Assembly (NCBI GenBank): GCA_002423425.1
Contig: DIWC01000053.1
Span: 76,439-97,941 of the forward strand
Direction: 5' to 3'
DNA: 21,503 nucleotides
Source of the DNA: Peptococcaceae bacterium UBA6116
GTDB lineage: Bacteria; Bacillota; Desulfitobacteriia; Desulfitobacteriales; Syntrophobotulaceae
The position numbers were made by a program, and so were the translations under genes. Shown here piece after piece: positions 1 through 7,021 of this stretch; position 1 is the first letter of the stretch, and each line of letters begins with the position of its first letter. Below the pieces are notes generated by a model. It made no database searches. It saw only the letters and a program-made list of their open reading frames with translations, and had not been told where the DNA came from.

Positions 1-50
1 GTAAAATGGCAGCCAGCTACCAAAACTGAGTTTTTTTTATTTCTCTTAAA

Positions 51-63
51 AGATTAATAATCT
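51..63. promoter_or_regulatory. Short perfect palindrome upstream of precursor A
   Basis: AGATTA-A-TAATCT is a perfect 6-bp inverted repeat around one central base. It lies 19 bases before the first precursor gene, within its 5' leader or promoter area. It could be an operator or chance in AT-rich DNA. No clear -35/-10 pair is visible nearby, and the promoter may lie before the window. Confidence 0.25.
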
Positions 64-82
64 GAGAAAGGTGTGAATATAT

Positions 83-229
83 ATGAAAAAAACATATGTT
101 AAACCATACTTCGAGTATATTGTGCTGAGAACGGAAGAAAGCTTGGCTTGTATTGCATCTTCTCCTATTATCCCGGTTCCGGTCGATAGTGATCCGGGTA
201 AAGGAAAAGATAAGCACAAACACAAATAG
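83..229 (+). CDS. RiPP precursor peptide A (48 aa)
   Basis: A 48-residue peptide beginning MKKTYVKPYFEYIVLRTEES. The first 20 or so residues match the other two small peptides here (pattern MKxYxKPxFxYVxLxxEE), which marks a conserved leader. The C-terminal part differs completely: it has a single Cys at residue 23, a Pro-rich stretch (SSPIIPVPVD) and a Lys/His tail (KGKDKHKHK). The start is an ATG behind AAGGTG. An 8-bp hairpin with a short T run follows the stop and precedes a kinase gene. I infer a substrate of the radical SAM and kinase proteins downstream. Without cysteines in the core it may be modified differently from the other two, or may be a degenerate member. Confidence 0.7.
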   Translation: MKKTYVKPYFEYIVLRTEESLACIASSPIIPVPVDSDPGKGKDKHKHK

Positions 230-266
230 GAATAGAATATAATTGTAAAGTATGGTATGATTTTTA

Positions 267-297
267 TAGACTTGTCATTATATGGCAGGTCTATTTT
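267..297 (+). terminator. Hairpin after precursor A (terminator or attenuator)
   Basis: TAGACTTG (267-274) pairs with CAGGTCTA (286-293), 8 bp with one G-T pair and an 11-base loop, followed by TTTT. It sits between precursor A and kinase 1. This position would give high precursor transcript with partial read-through to the enzymes. Confidence 0.5.
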
Positions 298-320
298 CTC
301 GGTGAAATGAGGAGATAATT

Positions 321-1181
321 ATTTTAAACAATTTTTATAATATTGCCGGTTTATCGATAAAAATAATCTCCAGCCGGTTATGTGCTTTTCGTTCGCTTCA
401 ATCCTTTTTGATAGATAATACTTCAGATATAGACCTGGAAATAGTAACAAAGTCCAGCTGCAAAATTTCTAAACCCGAAGGGGAACTGTTGATAGATAAC
501 GAAGCCAAATGGGTCTGTATGCCAGGATGTTATTATGATACTTCAATATATTTATGTGAGGAAAATACAGATAAGGTTTTATGCAGGGCTGATGCCAACC
601 ACGACTGGAGCAGGGCAGAGGTAACCTTTTTGGAGAATAACCAATTTGCTGAACTTGGAGTTACGGGTTTTTTGTGCGAAATAATATTTAGAAACCGTAT
701 CCTGTTTAAGAATGGCATTGTCTTACATGCCTCGGCATTATCCTGGGAAGGGAAAGGGTTAGCTTTTACTGCTCCTTCGGGTACAGGAAAATCTACACAA
801 GCAAAACTTTGGGCCAAGCATATGGGGGCTCTAGTTCTAAATGATGACCGGCCGGTCCTCAAATTAGAGAACGGGAAGACTTATGTCTATGGGACTCCCT
901 GGAGCGGAACAAAAAGACTCTATCATAACGGGTCAGCTCCTTTAACAGCTATAATATTATTGGAGCAGGCAGCAGAGAATCATATTTTTAACCTGACGGC
1001 AGCAACAGCAGTATCTAAAATAATGCCCAGATGTTTTTTACCTTATTATGATAAAGATATCATGGTAATGTGTCTTAACACTCTGGCAGAGATGCTTTCG
1101 CGCATCTCAATATACCAACTCCAATGCCGTCCGGACAGGGAAGCTGTACAACTATTGTATGAATGCTTAAAAACTATGTAA
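321..1181 (+). CDS. HPr-kinase-like P-loop kinase 1 of the RiPP cluster
   Basis: Related to the C-terminal half of HPr kinase/phosphorylase. Seen in sequence: a P-loop SGTGKST (about residues 153-159 from this start), an LNDD acidic motif 20 residues later, and a GTPWSGT motif. It is clearly paralogous to the kinase at 3833. The first TTG (408) gives 257 aa, but homology to kinase 2 continues upstream (YNIAGLSIKI against YQVAKLILNV, and a shared AF) in an open frame back to 306. A start at ATT 321, six bases after AGGAG, gives 286 aa against 296 for the paralogue, and no ATG exists in that frame. HprK homologues in lasso clusters phosphorylate precursor peptides, so a peptide kinase role is inferred. 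The start codon is uncertain. Confidence 0.8.
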   Translation: MLNNFYNIAGLSIKIISSRLCAFRSLQSFLIDNTSDIDLEIVTKSSCKISKPEGELLIDNEAKWVCMPGCYYDTSIYLCEENTDKVLCRADANHDWSRAEVTFLENNQFAELGVTGFLCEIIFRNRILFKNGIVLHASALSWEGKGLAFTAPSGTGKSTQAKLWAKHMGALVLNDDRPVLKLENGKTYVYGTPWSGTKRLYHNGSAPLTAIILLEQAAENHIFNLTAATAVSKIMPRCFLPYYDKDIMVMCLNTLAEMLSRISIYQLQCRPDREAVQLLYECLKTM

Positions 1182-1215
1182 ACTCATAAATAGTTCAAGG
1201 AAGTAAATAATAATT

Positions 1216-1731
1216 ATGTATTCAAAAAAGCGTATATTCTTAACGGGTATTTTATTTCTATTATTAGTAGCTCTTATCGCTATCTCATGGAAGTTTAGCA
1301 GTGAAAACTCAACGCAGTCTAACAATGTCAGTATGCATATTGCTGAGCAAATAGAAAACCACCTTAATAAATACTTTGATATCAATCGGGGAGATACTTT
1401 TTGGAAAATAACCTTTAACGAGTTACTGCGTAAAGCTGCTCACTTTTGTGAATATGCTGTAATTGGTACGGTAATGTGTGCGATGTTAAACGTTGCTATC
1501 AGAAGGGTTTGGCCATCTGCCTTAATATCGGTTCTGGTTTCTCCGATTTTTGGATTAGTAGATGAATACCATCAGAGGTTTTCACCTATGCGTACTCCCA
1601 GGTTATTGGATGTTTGTATTGATTCAGCAGGTATTTGGACCGGTATAATAATAGTAACAATATTTTTCCTTGTATTTAACTATATCAAGAAGCTTAAGAG
1701 GCGTATTGAAGAACTAGAGAAAGTAAGATAA
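1216..1731 (+). CDS. VanZ-family membrane protein
   Basis: A 171-residue protein with an N-terminal membrane segment (about residues 7-24) and further hydrophobic segments. It carries VanZ-type motifs: RKAAHFCEY near residue 74, DEYHQRFSP near 117 and a following RLLDVCIDSAG. It ends in a basic, charged tail (KKLKRRIEELEK). VanZ proteins are linked to reduced glycopeptide binding and sometimes to antibiotic clusters, but their activity is poorly defined. It lies between kinase 1 and the PqqD-like gene, so a self-protection role or a membrane role in export is possible. The start is an ATG with AAGGAAG about 12 bases upstream. Confidence 0.8.
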   Translation: MYSKKRIFLTGILFLLLVALIAISWKFSSENSTQSNNVSMHIAEQIENHLNKYFDINRGDTFWKITFNELLRKAAHFCEYAVIGTVMCAMLNVAIRRVWPSALISVLVSPIFGLVDEYHQRFSPMRTPRLLDVCIDSAGIWTGIIIVTIFFLVFNYIKKLKRRIEELEKVR

Positions 1732-1805
1732 TGTCAAAATAAAGTATAATTTTCACTGCATTATATTCCCAGTTATGGTAAAATCCATTCTAGGAGGCGT
1801 TTTTT

Positions 1806-2072
1806 TTGAAGATAAAAGAAGGATTTATGTTGCGTGAAGTTGCCGGACAATGGTTAGTAGTACCATTAGGAGAACGGGTGGTTGAGTTTAGCGGCATTAT
1901 GACGCTTAGTGAGAGCGGTGCAGTATTATGGAGGAAAATGGAACAAGATGTTTCGTCAGAAGAAATGATCGCAACGATCCTTGCGGAATATAATGTGGAT
2001 GAAGAGACCGCTAAAACGGATGTTTTAGAGTTTATTGATAAGCTTAGAGAGAAGAGTTTAATTGAAGAGTAA
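1806..2072 (+). CDS. PqqD-like peptide-recognition protein (RRE)
   Basis: An 88-residue stand-alone PqqD-superfamily protein. It begins with a beta-rich segment (MKIKEGFMLREVAGQWLVV). The middle contains SGAVLWRKM, followed by a helical part with EEMIATIL and a final FIDKLREKSLIEE, the usual PqqD layout. PqqD-like domains bind RiPP leader peptides and present them to the modifying enzyme. Here the gene sits 21 bases before the radical SAM gene, the standard pairing. The start is TTG, six bases after the strong site AGGAGGCG. The expected partner is the leader shared by the three precursors. Confidence 0.9.
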   Translation: MKIKEGFMLREVAGQWLVVPLGERVVEFSGIMTLSESGAVLWRKMEQDVSSEEMIATILAEYNVDEETAKTDVLEFIDKLREKSLIEE

Positions 2073-2093
2073 CAGATATAAGGAGTATCAGGG

Positions 2094-3215
2094 ATGGCTA
2101 AAACATGGAGTGAGTTATACTCACAACTGGCTATGGGAGCAAAAGAAAAGAAAGAATTTATAGCTGGATCCTTTGAATTAACGTCAAGGTGTAACTTGCG
2201 GTGTAAAATGTGTTATGTAAGCCATTCTGCCTATGATAAGCACGCAAAGGACAAGGAGTTAACAACTGCACAGTGGATTCGTCTAGCGGAAGAAGCGCGG
2301 GATACAGGGCTGTTATTTCTTACATTAACCGGAGGGGAAGTGTTCCTTCGGGAAGATTTTAAAACACTCTACGAGAAGTTTATGAACTTAGGCTTTCTAA
2401 TAAATATTTACACTAACGGGACTTTGATTACTCCGGATATTGTAAACTGGCTTGCCGCAATGCCTCCATCTATTGTGAGTGTCACATTATATGGAGCATC
2501 GAGAGAAACTTATCAGAAAGTAACCGGGTTGGCCGGGGGATATGATAAAACGATATCGGCGATAGATAATTTGCTTGCCAAAGGGATACCAACTGAAATT
2601 AAAACTACAGTCATTCAAGGAAACAAGAAAGATTTTGATCAGTTATATGATTTTGTACAGCAAAGAAATAAGGCCTTAGGGGTCGTAAATTATGTTTCTC
2701 CTAGTAGGGAAGGTTCCAGCGATCCTTGTGGCAATCGTCTTTCTCCGGATGAATTGCTTCAGTATGAAATACATATGACAAAACGTGATCAAGAAGCTGC
2801 CAAAAAAACTGGCAGAAAGAGTATTAGTAAAATTGAAGATGCTGTATCAGAAGTTAATCCAATAAAGAATAACTTTGAAAATCATATGAAAGGGAGTAAC
2901 TTTGCTTTCGAATGTATGTCTGGATCATGTGCGGGATGGGTTACTTGGGACGGACGTTTAATCCCTTGCGGAATTTTGGATAAACCGGAATCAAATCCTC
3001 TCGAAATAGGTTTTCGAAGGGCATGGGAAGATATTAAGCAAAAATGCTTGCTTATTCCTGTTTGTAAAGTATGTAGGGAATGTCAATATAAATCATTATG
3101 TGAAAAGTGTCCTGCTAGATTATACAGAGAAACAGGACATTATGATCAACCTGCTCCTTACCTTTGTGAATTAGCTCAAAAAAGAATAGAATATAACAAA
3201 AAATCAACACTATAG
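2094..3215 (+). CDS. Radical SAM/SPASM peptide maturase
   Basis: A 373-residue enzyme. The SAM cluster motif CNLRCKMC is at residues 33-40, followed by the GGE motif (80-82). A SPASM-type C-terminal part holds auxiliary-cluster cysteines at about 274, 279, 292, 318, 324, 327, 330, 336, 339 and 358, including CKVCRECQYKSLCEKC. SPASM enzymes of RiPP clusters install thioether or carbon-carbon crosslinks in precursor cores. Position directly behind the PqqD-like gene, with precursor genes on both sides, fits that job. The exact chemistry (sulfur-to-carbon or carbon-carbon) cannot be read from sequence. Start ATG with AAGGAG upstream. It contains no PqqD domain, consistent with the separate protein. 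Confidence 0.92.
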   Translation: MAKTWSELYSQLAMGAKEKKEFIAGSFELTSRCNLRCKMCYVSHSAYDKHAKDKELTTAQWIRLAEEARDTGLLFLTLTGGEVFLREDFKTLYEKFMNLGFLINIYTNGTLITPDIVNWLAAMPPSIVSVTLYGASRETYQKVTGLAGGYDKTISAIDNLLAKGIPTEIKTTVIQGNKKDFDQLYDFVQQRNKALGVVNYVSPSREGSSDPCGNRLSPDELLQYEIHMTKRDQEAAKKTGRKSISKIEDAVSEVNPIKNNFENHMKGSNFAFECMSGSCAGWVTWDGRLIPCGILDKPESNPLEIGFRRAWEDIKQKCLLIPVCKVCRECQYKSLCEKCPARLYRETGHYDQPAPYLCELAQKRIEYNKKSTL

Positions 3216-3272
3216 CCTATCAAAAATAATATACCAGTAAATAGTTATAAAAAATATACAATTATATGGGTC

Positions 3273-3301
3273 TTGAAAATATTTACAATTAGGTCTAAAA
3301 T
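3273..3301 (+). promoter_or_regulatory. Promoter for precursors B and C
   Basis: TTGAAA (3273-3278) and TAAAAT (3296-3301) are separated by 17 bases, each matching the sigma-A consensus at five of six positions. It lies in a 142-base AT-rich gap after the radical SAM gene and 57 bases before precursor B. It would let the two precursors be expressed independently of the enzymes. Confidence 0.6.
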
Positions 3302-3357
3302 TAAACTTAGTTAGGGGACTATATTAATTTAACTGGATATAATGAGGAGTTGGAAAT

Positions 3358-3540
3358 ATGAAATATTATATAAAGCCGGAATTTGATTATGTGGCATTAA
3401 CCGCCGAAGAAAGGTTTGCCAGTGGTTCCAGTGATTGTACAACATATGGATCTTGTCCAACATCAAAAACAATATGTTCGTTTACTTTTGACAGTACTAC
3501 TTATACTGCTACCACGTGGACATCGGCAGATCTATATTAG
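3358..3540 (+). CDS. RiPP precursor peptide B (60 aa)
   Basis: A 60-residue peptide starting MKYYIKPEFDYVALTAEERF, the shared leader. The core is very rich in Thr, Ser and Tyr and has cysteines at 27, 33 and 40, with CTTYGSC forming a C-x5-C pair. That arrangement suits thioether crosslinks by the radical SAM enzyme, and the many hydroxyl residues offer sites for the kinases; both are inferences. The start is ATG behind GAGGAG. A likely cleavage site follows the leader near FASGS (20-24). The gene is 39 bases ahead of precursor C and under the same probable promoter. Confidence 0.8.
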   Translation: MKYYIKPEFDYVALTAEERFASGSSDCTTYGSCPTSKTICSFTFDSTTYTATTWTSADLY

Positions 3541-3579
3541 TAAATAACTTGGAATTATAATCTGATAGGATGTGGTATA

Positions 3580-3720
3580 ATGAAAAATTATATTAAACCT
3601 CAATTTGAATTTGTCACGCTCACAGCGGAAGAACAATTTGCACAAGGTTCAAAGTGTGTGCCTTCAGGATATTGTCACTTTGTAATAGATGGAAAGACTG
3701 TAGTACCATATAATTTTTAA
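3580..3720 (+). CDS. RiPP precursor peptide C (46 aa)
   Basis: A 46-residue peptide, MKNYIKPQFEFVTLTAEEQF at its start, nearly identical to the leader of precursor B. Its core has two cysteines (26 and 32, CVPSGYC), again C-x5-C, then a short aromatic tail ending VVPYNF. The leader boundary probably lies near FAQGS. ATG start with AGGATGTGG upstream. It is followed by a strong hairpin at 3767. The leader is conserved while the core has changed, as expected for paralogous precursors served by one enzyme. Confidence 0.78.
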   Translation: MKNYIKPQFEFVTLTAEEQFAQGSKCVPSGYCHFVIDGKTVVPYNF

Positions 3721-3766
3721 TGAATAATTGACTTTGTTAAAAAAAGTAAAAGTTATTATATGCGAA

Positions 3767-3797
3767 GCATGTCCATTTTGTTATTGGATATGCTTTT
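3767..3797 (+). terminator. Hairpin after precursor C
   Basis: GCATGTCCA (3767-3775) pairs with TGGATATGC (3785-3793), 9 bp including one G-T pair, with a 9-base loop, followed by TTTT. It separates the precursor genes from kinase 2, the same layout as after precursor A. Confidence 0.65.
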
Positions 3798-3832
3798 ATG
3801 CATTATTTTAGATTGATAGGAGATATGAAATT

Positions 3833-4723
3833 TTGTCTCAATATCAAGTAGCAAAATTGATATTAAATGTTGAAAGTGATGCTTGCGGAGCTTTTAAACG
3901 TATGAAGGACTATATGCTAACGCAAAAGTATGATGCCGGCTTAAATTTTAGTTTTGAGACTAAAGATATTATAGACATACCAAAGGGAAAAATTATTTCT
4001 GACGAAGAAATAAATATCAAATGGGTAAAAAAGGACCCTAATCAAGATGGGTATTATCTTTATACTCGAAACCATGGCTCTGTTGGTGATATAATCGCAT
4101 TAATGGATGTTTCTGCAGATTGGCGCAGCGCTGCCATAACTTGGAGTAATATTTCTGACCACGATCCCAGGGAACAATCATATAACCAAAGTCAAAGATG
4201 GTTAGCAACGCATATATTAATGGGTATCGTTTTCAGGTATTATCTTTTGCATTATCAGGGATTGGTTAGTCACGCCTCAGCATTGAAATGGCAAGGCAAA
4301 TGCTTGCTATTTTCTGCTTCTTCAGGAACTGGTAAATCAACTCATGTCAAACTTTGGCAGGAATATATTAATGATGTAACCGTACTTAATGACGATACAC
4401 CGGCTGTCAGGATCTTTAACAATAAACCATATGTTTTTGGTACCCCATGGAGTGGAACAGCCTTCATAAATAGTAATGACTCGGCTCCCCTGGCAGCAAT
4501 AATTTTGTTGGAGCAGTCCAAGGAAAATGTGATACGTAAGCTTTCGGTTCCAGAAGCAATATTAAGCTTTATGCCGCGGGTTTTTCTCCCTTATTTTGAT
4601 GAAAGTTTTATGAAGCAAGCCATGAGTATTTTTGAGAAAATTGTTGTATCAGTGCCCGTTTATTTATTAAAATGCCGACCTGATAAGGAAGCTGTGGAGT
4701 TGGTATACCAATGCATGAAGTAA
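3833..4723 (+). CDS. HPr-kinase-like P-loop kinase 2 of the RiPP cluster
   Basis: A 296-residue paralogue of the kinase at 321. P-loop SSGTGKST at residues 163-170, LNDD acidic motif at 185-188, GTPWSGT near 203-209, and a HASAL motif shared by both kinases near 147-151. The C-terminal part (MPRVFLPYFD, CRPDKEAVELVY) closely matches kinase 1, while the N-terminal 100 residues have diverged. The start is TTG after AGGAG with a 10-base gap. It overlaps the peptidase gene by 13 bases, pointing to coupled translation. Function is inferred to be nucleotide-dependent modification of the precursor peptides. Confidence 0.85.
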   Translation: MSQYQVAKLILNVESDACGAFKRMKDYMLTQKYDAGLNFSFETKDIIDIPKGKIISDEEINIKWVKKDPNQDGYYLYTRNHGSVGDIIALMDVSADWRSAAITWSNISDHDPREQSYNQSQRWLATHILMGIVFRYYLLHYQGLVSHASALKWQGKCLLFSASSGTGKSTHVKLWQEYINDVTVLNDDTPAVRIFNNKPYVFGTPWSGTAFINSNDSAPLAAIILLEQSKENVIRKLSVPEAILSFMPRVFLPYFDESFMKQAMSIFEKIVVSVPVYLLKCRPDKEAVELVYQCMK

Positions 4724-5187
4724 AAAAAATTAAAGCTGCCGGTTTATTTTCTTTAGTTACTGAACTCCTCGACCAAGGCCAAAGTGCTAGGATCATTGTA
4801 TCGGGTAATAGTATGTATCCATTCCTGCGTGATGGTATCGATAGTGCGGAGTTTACGAAAAGCAGCTTTGAGCAGGTAAGGAGGGGAGATATTGTTTTAA
4901 TCCGCCGAACTGATGGTTATTATGTTATGCATAGAATATTCCGCAAGAAAAAAAACAGCTTTTTCATAGTCGGAGATGCGCAGCAATGGATTGAAGGGCC
5001 GTTGACACCAAACCAACTGATTGCTGTCGTCCCGGTCATCTGGCGTAAAGAAAAACGCATTCTCTGCTCCAACCGATGGTGGTGCTTACTTGTGAGATTA
5101 TGGCTTATTCTTCGGCCCTTTCGGTATTTTATTTTAAAAGTATATAGGAAAATACGAAAACTATATAAAAAGAGCTCCAAGTCTTGA
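4711..5187 (+). CDS. S26/S24-family peptidase, probable leader peptidase
   Basis: A 158-residue protein with signal-peptidase-like motifs: SGNSMYP with the presumed nucleophile Ser34, RRGDIVL at 58-63, VMHRI with His74, and IVGDAQ near 86-91. The place where bacterial type I enzymes keep the catalytic Lys carries His, as in the Ser-His type found in archaea, eukaryotes and SipW. There is no N-terminal anchor; a hydrophobic stretch at about 123-144 may bind the membrane. The start lies inside the end of kinase 2. The exporter next door has no C39 peptidase domain, so this enzyme is the best candidate to remove the leader. The substrate is inferred. Confidence 0.8.
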   Translation: MHEVKKIKAAGLFSLVTELLDQGQSARIIVSGNSMYPFLRDGIDSAEFTKSSFEQVRRGDIVLIRRTDGYYVMHRIFRKKKNSFFIVGDAQQWIEGPLTPNQLIAVVPVIWRKEKRILCSNRWWCLLVRLWLILRPFRYFILKVYRKIRKLYKKSSKS

Positions 5188-5202
5188 GCTTGAAGCTTTT
5201 TT
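5167..5202 (+). terminator. Imperfect terminator-like hairpin
   Basis: A-rich AAAAAGAGCTCCAAG can pair imperfectly (one bulge, one mismatch) with CTTGAAGCTTTTTT. It overlaps the last codons of the peptidase gene and ends in a run of T. It may reduce transcription into the exporter gene. Confidence 0.35.
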
Positions 5203-5263
5203 ACATTGTATTCATTTGATACGGATATTAAGCTCAACCAACCTTTAGGCAGGAGTTTACATA

Positions 5264-6955
5264 ATGAAATTTACCAATGAAATCGTGCAGCTTTTTAGAT
5301 TTATTAATTGGATCAAACCTGATGTTAAATCATTCTTACCCGGACTTATTGGTATTTTAATTATTAATGGTATAATGGCCCTTACCGGGGTAGGGTTAGC
5401 GATTGCTTCCAAGAACATGATTGATTATGCCACAGCAGGGAAACTGAATTATGCGGTTATTGCCGGTGTAATATTTGGCGGAATTATTATCATGGGTCTT
5501 ATCTTAAAAATCGGGGAATCTCTTCTCTCAATACGTGTAAATGAGTCATTTTCCAATGCTATGCGGCAGCGTTTTTTCCAAAGATTATTGGCAACGGAAT
5601 GGCTTCCTCTTTCGGGTTATCACAGCGGCGATCTCTTAACGCGTTTAACCAGTGATGTCAATAATGTTACAAACTGTATTGTCAATGTTATTCCCAGCAT
5701 TTTCGCTTTGGGAGTACAATTAGTGGCTTCTTTTGTAACCTTGCTGTACTATGAACCAAGACTGGCTTTTATTGCCTTTATTCTGGGGCCTTCAACTGTC
5801 TTATTTAGTCGGATATGGGGGCGTAGGCTGAAACGCTTAAATATCAAAGTGCAGGAGTCGGAAAGTTTATATCGTTCCTATATTCAAGAAGCAATTCAGA
5901 ATTTTATTATTATCAAATGTTTTGGCCTCGAGAAAAATAGTCAAGACACCTTACAGGGATTGCATCTAAACCGGATGAAATGGATTCTTAAAAAGAACAA
6001 GACAACGCTCTCGGCCGATATGGTCATTTCTATGGGGTTTTGGGCAGGCTATTTTTTAGCTTTTAGCTGGGGTATCGTCAGACTTGCTCAGAAAGCGATT
6101 TCTTTCGGAACTTTAACGGCTTTTCTGACCTTGGTACAGCAGATCCAGGCGCCGTTTGTCGGCTTGGCCAGAACATTCCCTCAGATTATTGCTTTGGTGG
6201 CTTCCACTGAACGGCTAATGGAACTGGAGAAAATGCAAATGGAAAAGAGCGCAAGCCGGGTACCGAAACTTGAAAAGGTGGGCATCGATTTCCAGAGAGT
6301 AAGCTTTTATTATAATGACGAGAAACCGGTGCTGGATAATATAACCGTGAACATAGCCCCCGGGCAAATGGTGGCATTGATAGGTCCTTCCGGTGTGGGT
6401 AAAACCACCATGATCCGGCTATTGTTGGCCCTGCTTCAGCCTTCAGAAGGAGAAGTATTCTATACCGATACTGCGGGTCGCCATTATGAAGTAACGGCGG
6501 CCACCCGCGACTGGGTAACGTATGTGCCGCAGGGAAATACGCTTTTTAGCGGTACCATTGCCGATAATCTGCGCAGTGGGAAGTTGGATGCGACTGCTGA
6601 AGAGATGGAAAAGGCAGCCCGGGCAGCTTGTGCTTGGGGTTTTATTCAAGAACTTCCTCAAGGGCTGGATACTAAAATTGGTGAAAGCGGCCAGGGCCTT
6701 TCCGAGGGACAAGCCCAAAGAATTGCCATAGCCAGGGCTTTCTTGCGAAAAGCTCCGGTGATGATCCTCGACGAGGCTACCTCGGCTTTGGATATGGAAA
6801 CAGAAATGAATGTCTTAAAGTCAATTAAGGACTTAAGTGATAATTTTACCTGTTTGATTATTACGCACCGGCAGACTGCTTTAAAAATGTGTTCACGGGT
6901 GTTAAAAATTCAAGATGGAGCATTGAGTGAGAGAAACATTTTTATGGGAAAATAA
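5264..6955 (+). CDS. ABC exporter, fused membrane and ATPase domains
   Basis: A 563-residue half-transporter. The N-terminal about 320 residues form a type IV exporter membrane domain with several long hydrophobic segments. The ATPase follows: Walker A GPSGVGKTT near 373, signature GLSEGQAQR near 478, Walker B VMILDEATSALD near 499, and switch His in IITHR. The signature has Glu in place of the usual second Gly (LSEGQ), which is common in some exporters. No N-terminal C39 peptidase domain is present, so it cannot cleave leaders itself. It is the last gene of the peptide cluster and should export the mature product. ATG start behind GGCAGGAG. Confidence 0.92.
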   Translation: MKFTNEIVQLFRFINWIKPDVKSFLPGLIGILIINGIMALTGVGLAIASKNMIDYATAGKLNYAVIAGVIFGGIIIMGLILKIGESLLSIRVNESFSNAMRQRFFQRLLATEWLPLSGYHSGDLLTRLTSDVNNVTNCIVNVIPSIFALGVQLVASFVTLLYYEPRLAFIAFILGPSTVLFSRIWGRRLKRLNIKVQESESLYRSYIQEAIQNFIIIKCFGLEKNSQDTLQGLHLNRMKWILKKNKTTLSADMVISMGFWAGYFLAFSWGIVRLAQKAISFGTLTAFLTLVQQIQAPFVGLARTFPQIIALVASTERLMELEKMQMEKSASRVPKLEKVGIDFQRVSFYYNDEKPVLDNITVNIAPGQMVALIGPSGVGKTTMIRLLLALLQPSEGEVFYTDTAGRHYEVTAATRDWVTYVPQGNTLFSGTIADNLRSGKLDATAEEMEKAARAACAWGFIQELPQGLDTKIGESGQGLSEGQAQRIAIARAFLRKAPVMILDEATSALDMETEMNVLKSIKDLSDNFTCLIITHRQTALKMCSRVLKIQDGALSERNIFMGK

Positions 6956-7021
6956 ATGGAATAGTTGTAAAATCTGAATTAGCTAGAAAATTCCAAGAAT
7001 GAAGATTGGGGGTATTTTTCA

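Noticed and set aside
17..223. Minus-strand open frame over precursor A
   Set aside because: It is the reverse shadow of a precursor whose leader is conserved in two other genes; it has no recognisable domain.
1..6955. Lasso peptide cluster
   Set aside because: HprK-like kinase and PqqD-like protein occur in lasso clusters, but there is no asparagine-synthetase-type cyclase or B2 protease, and a SPASM radical SAM enzyme is present.
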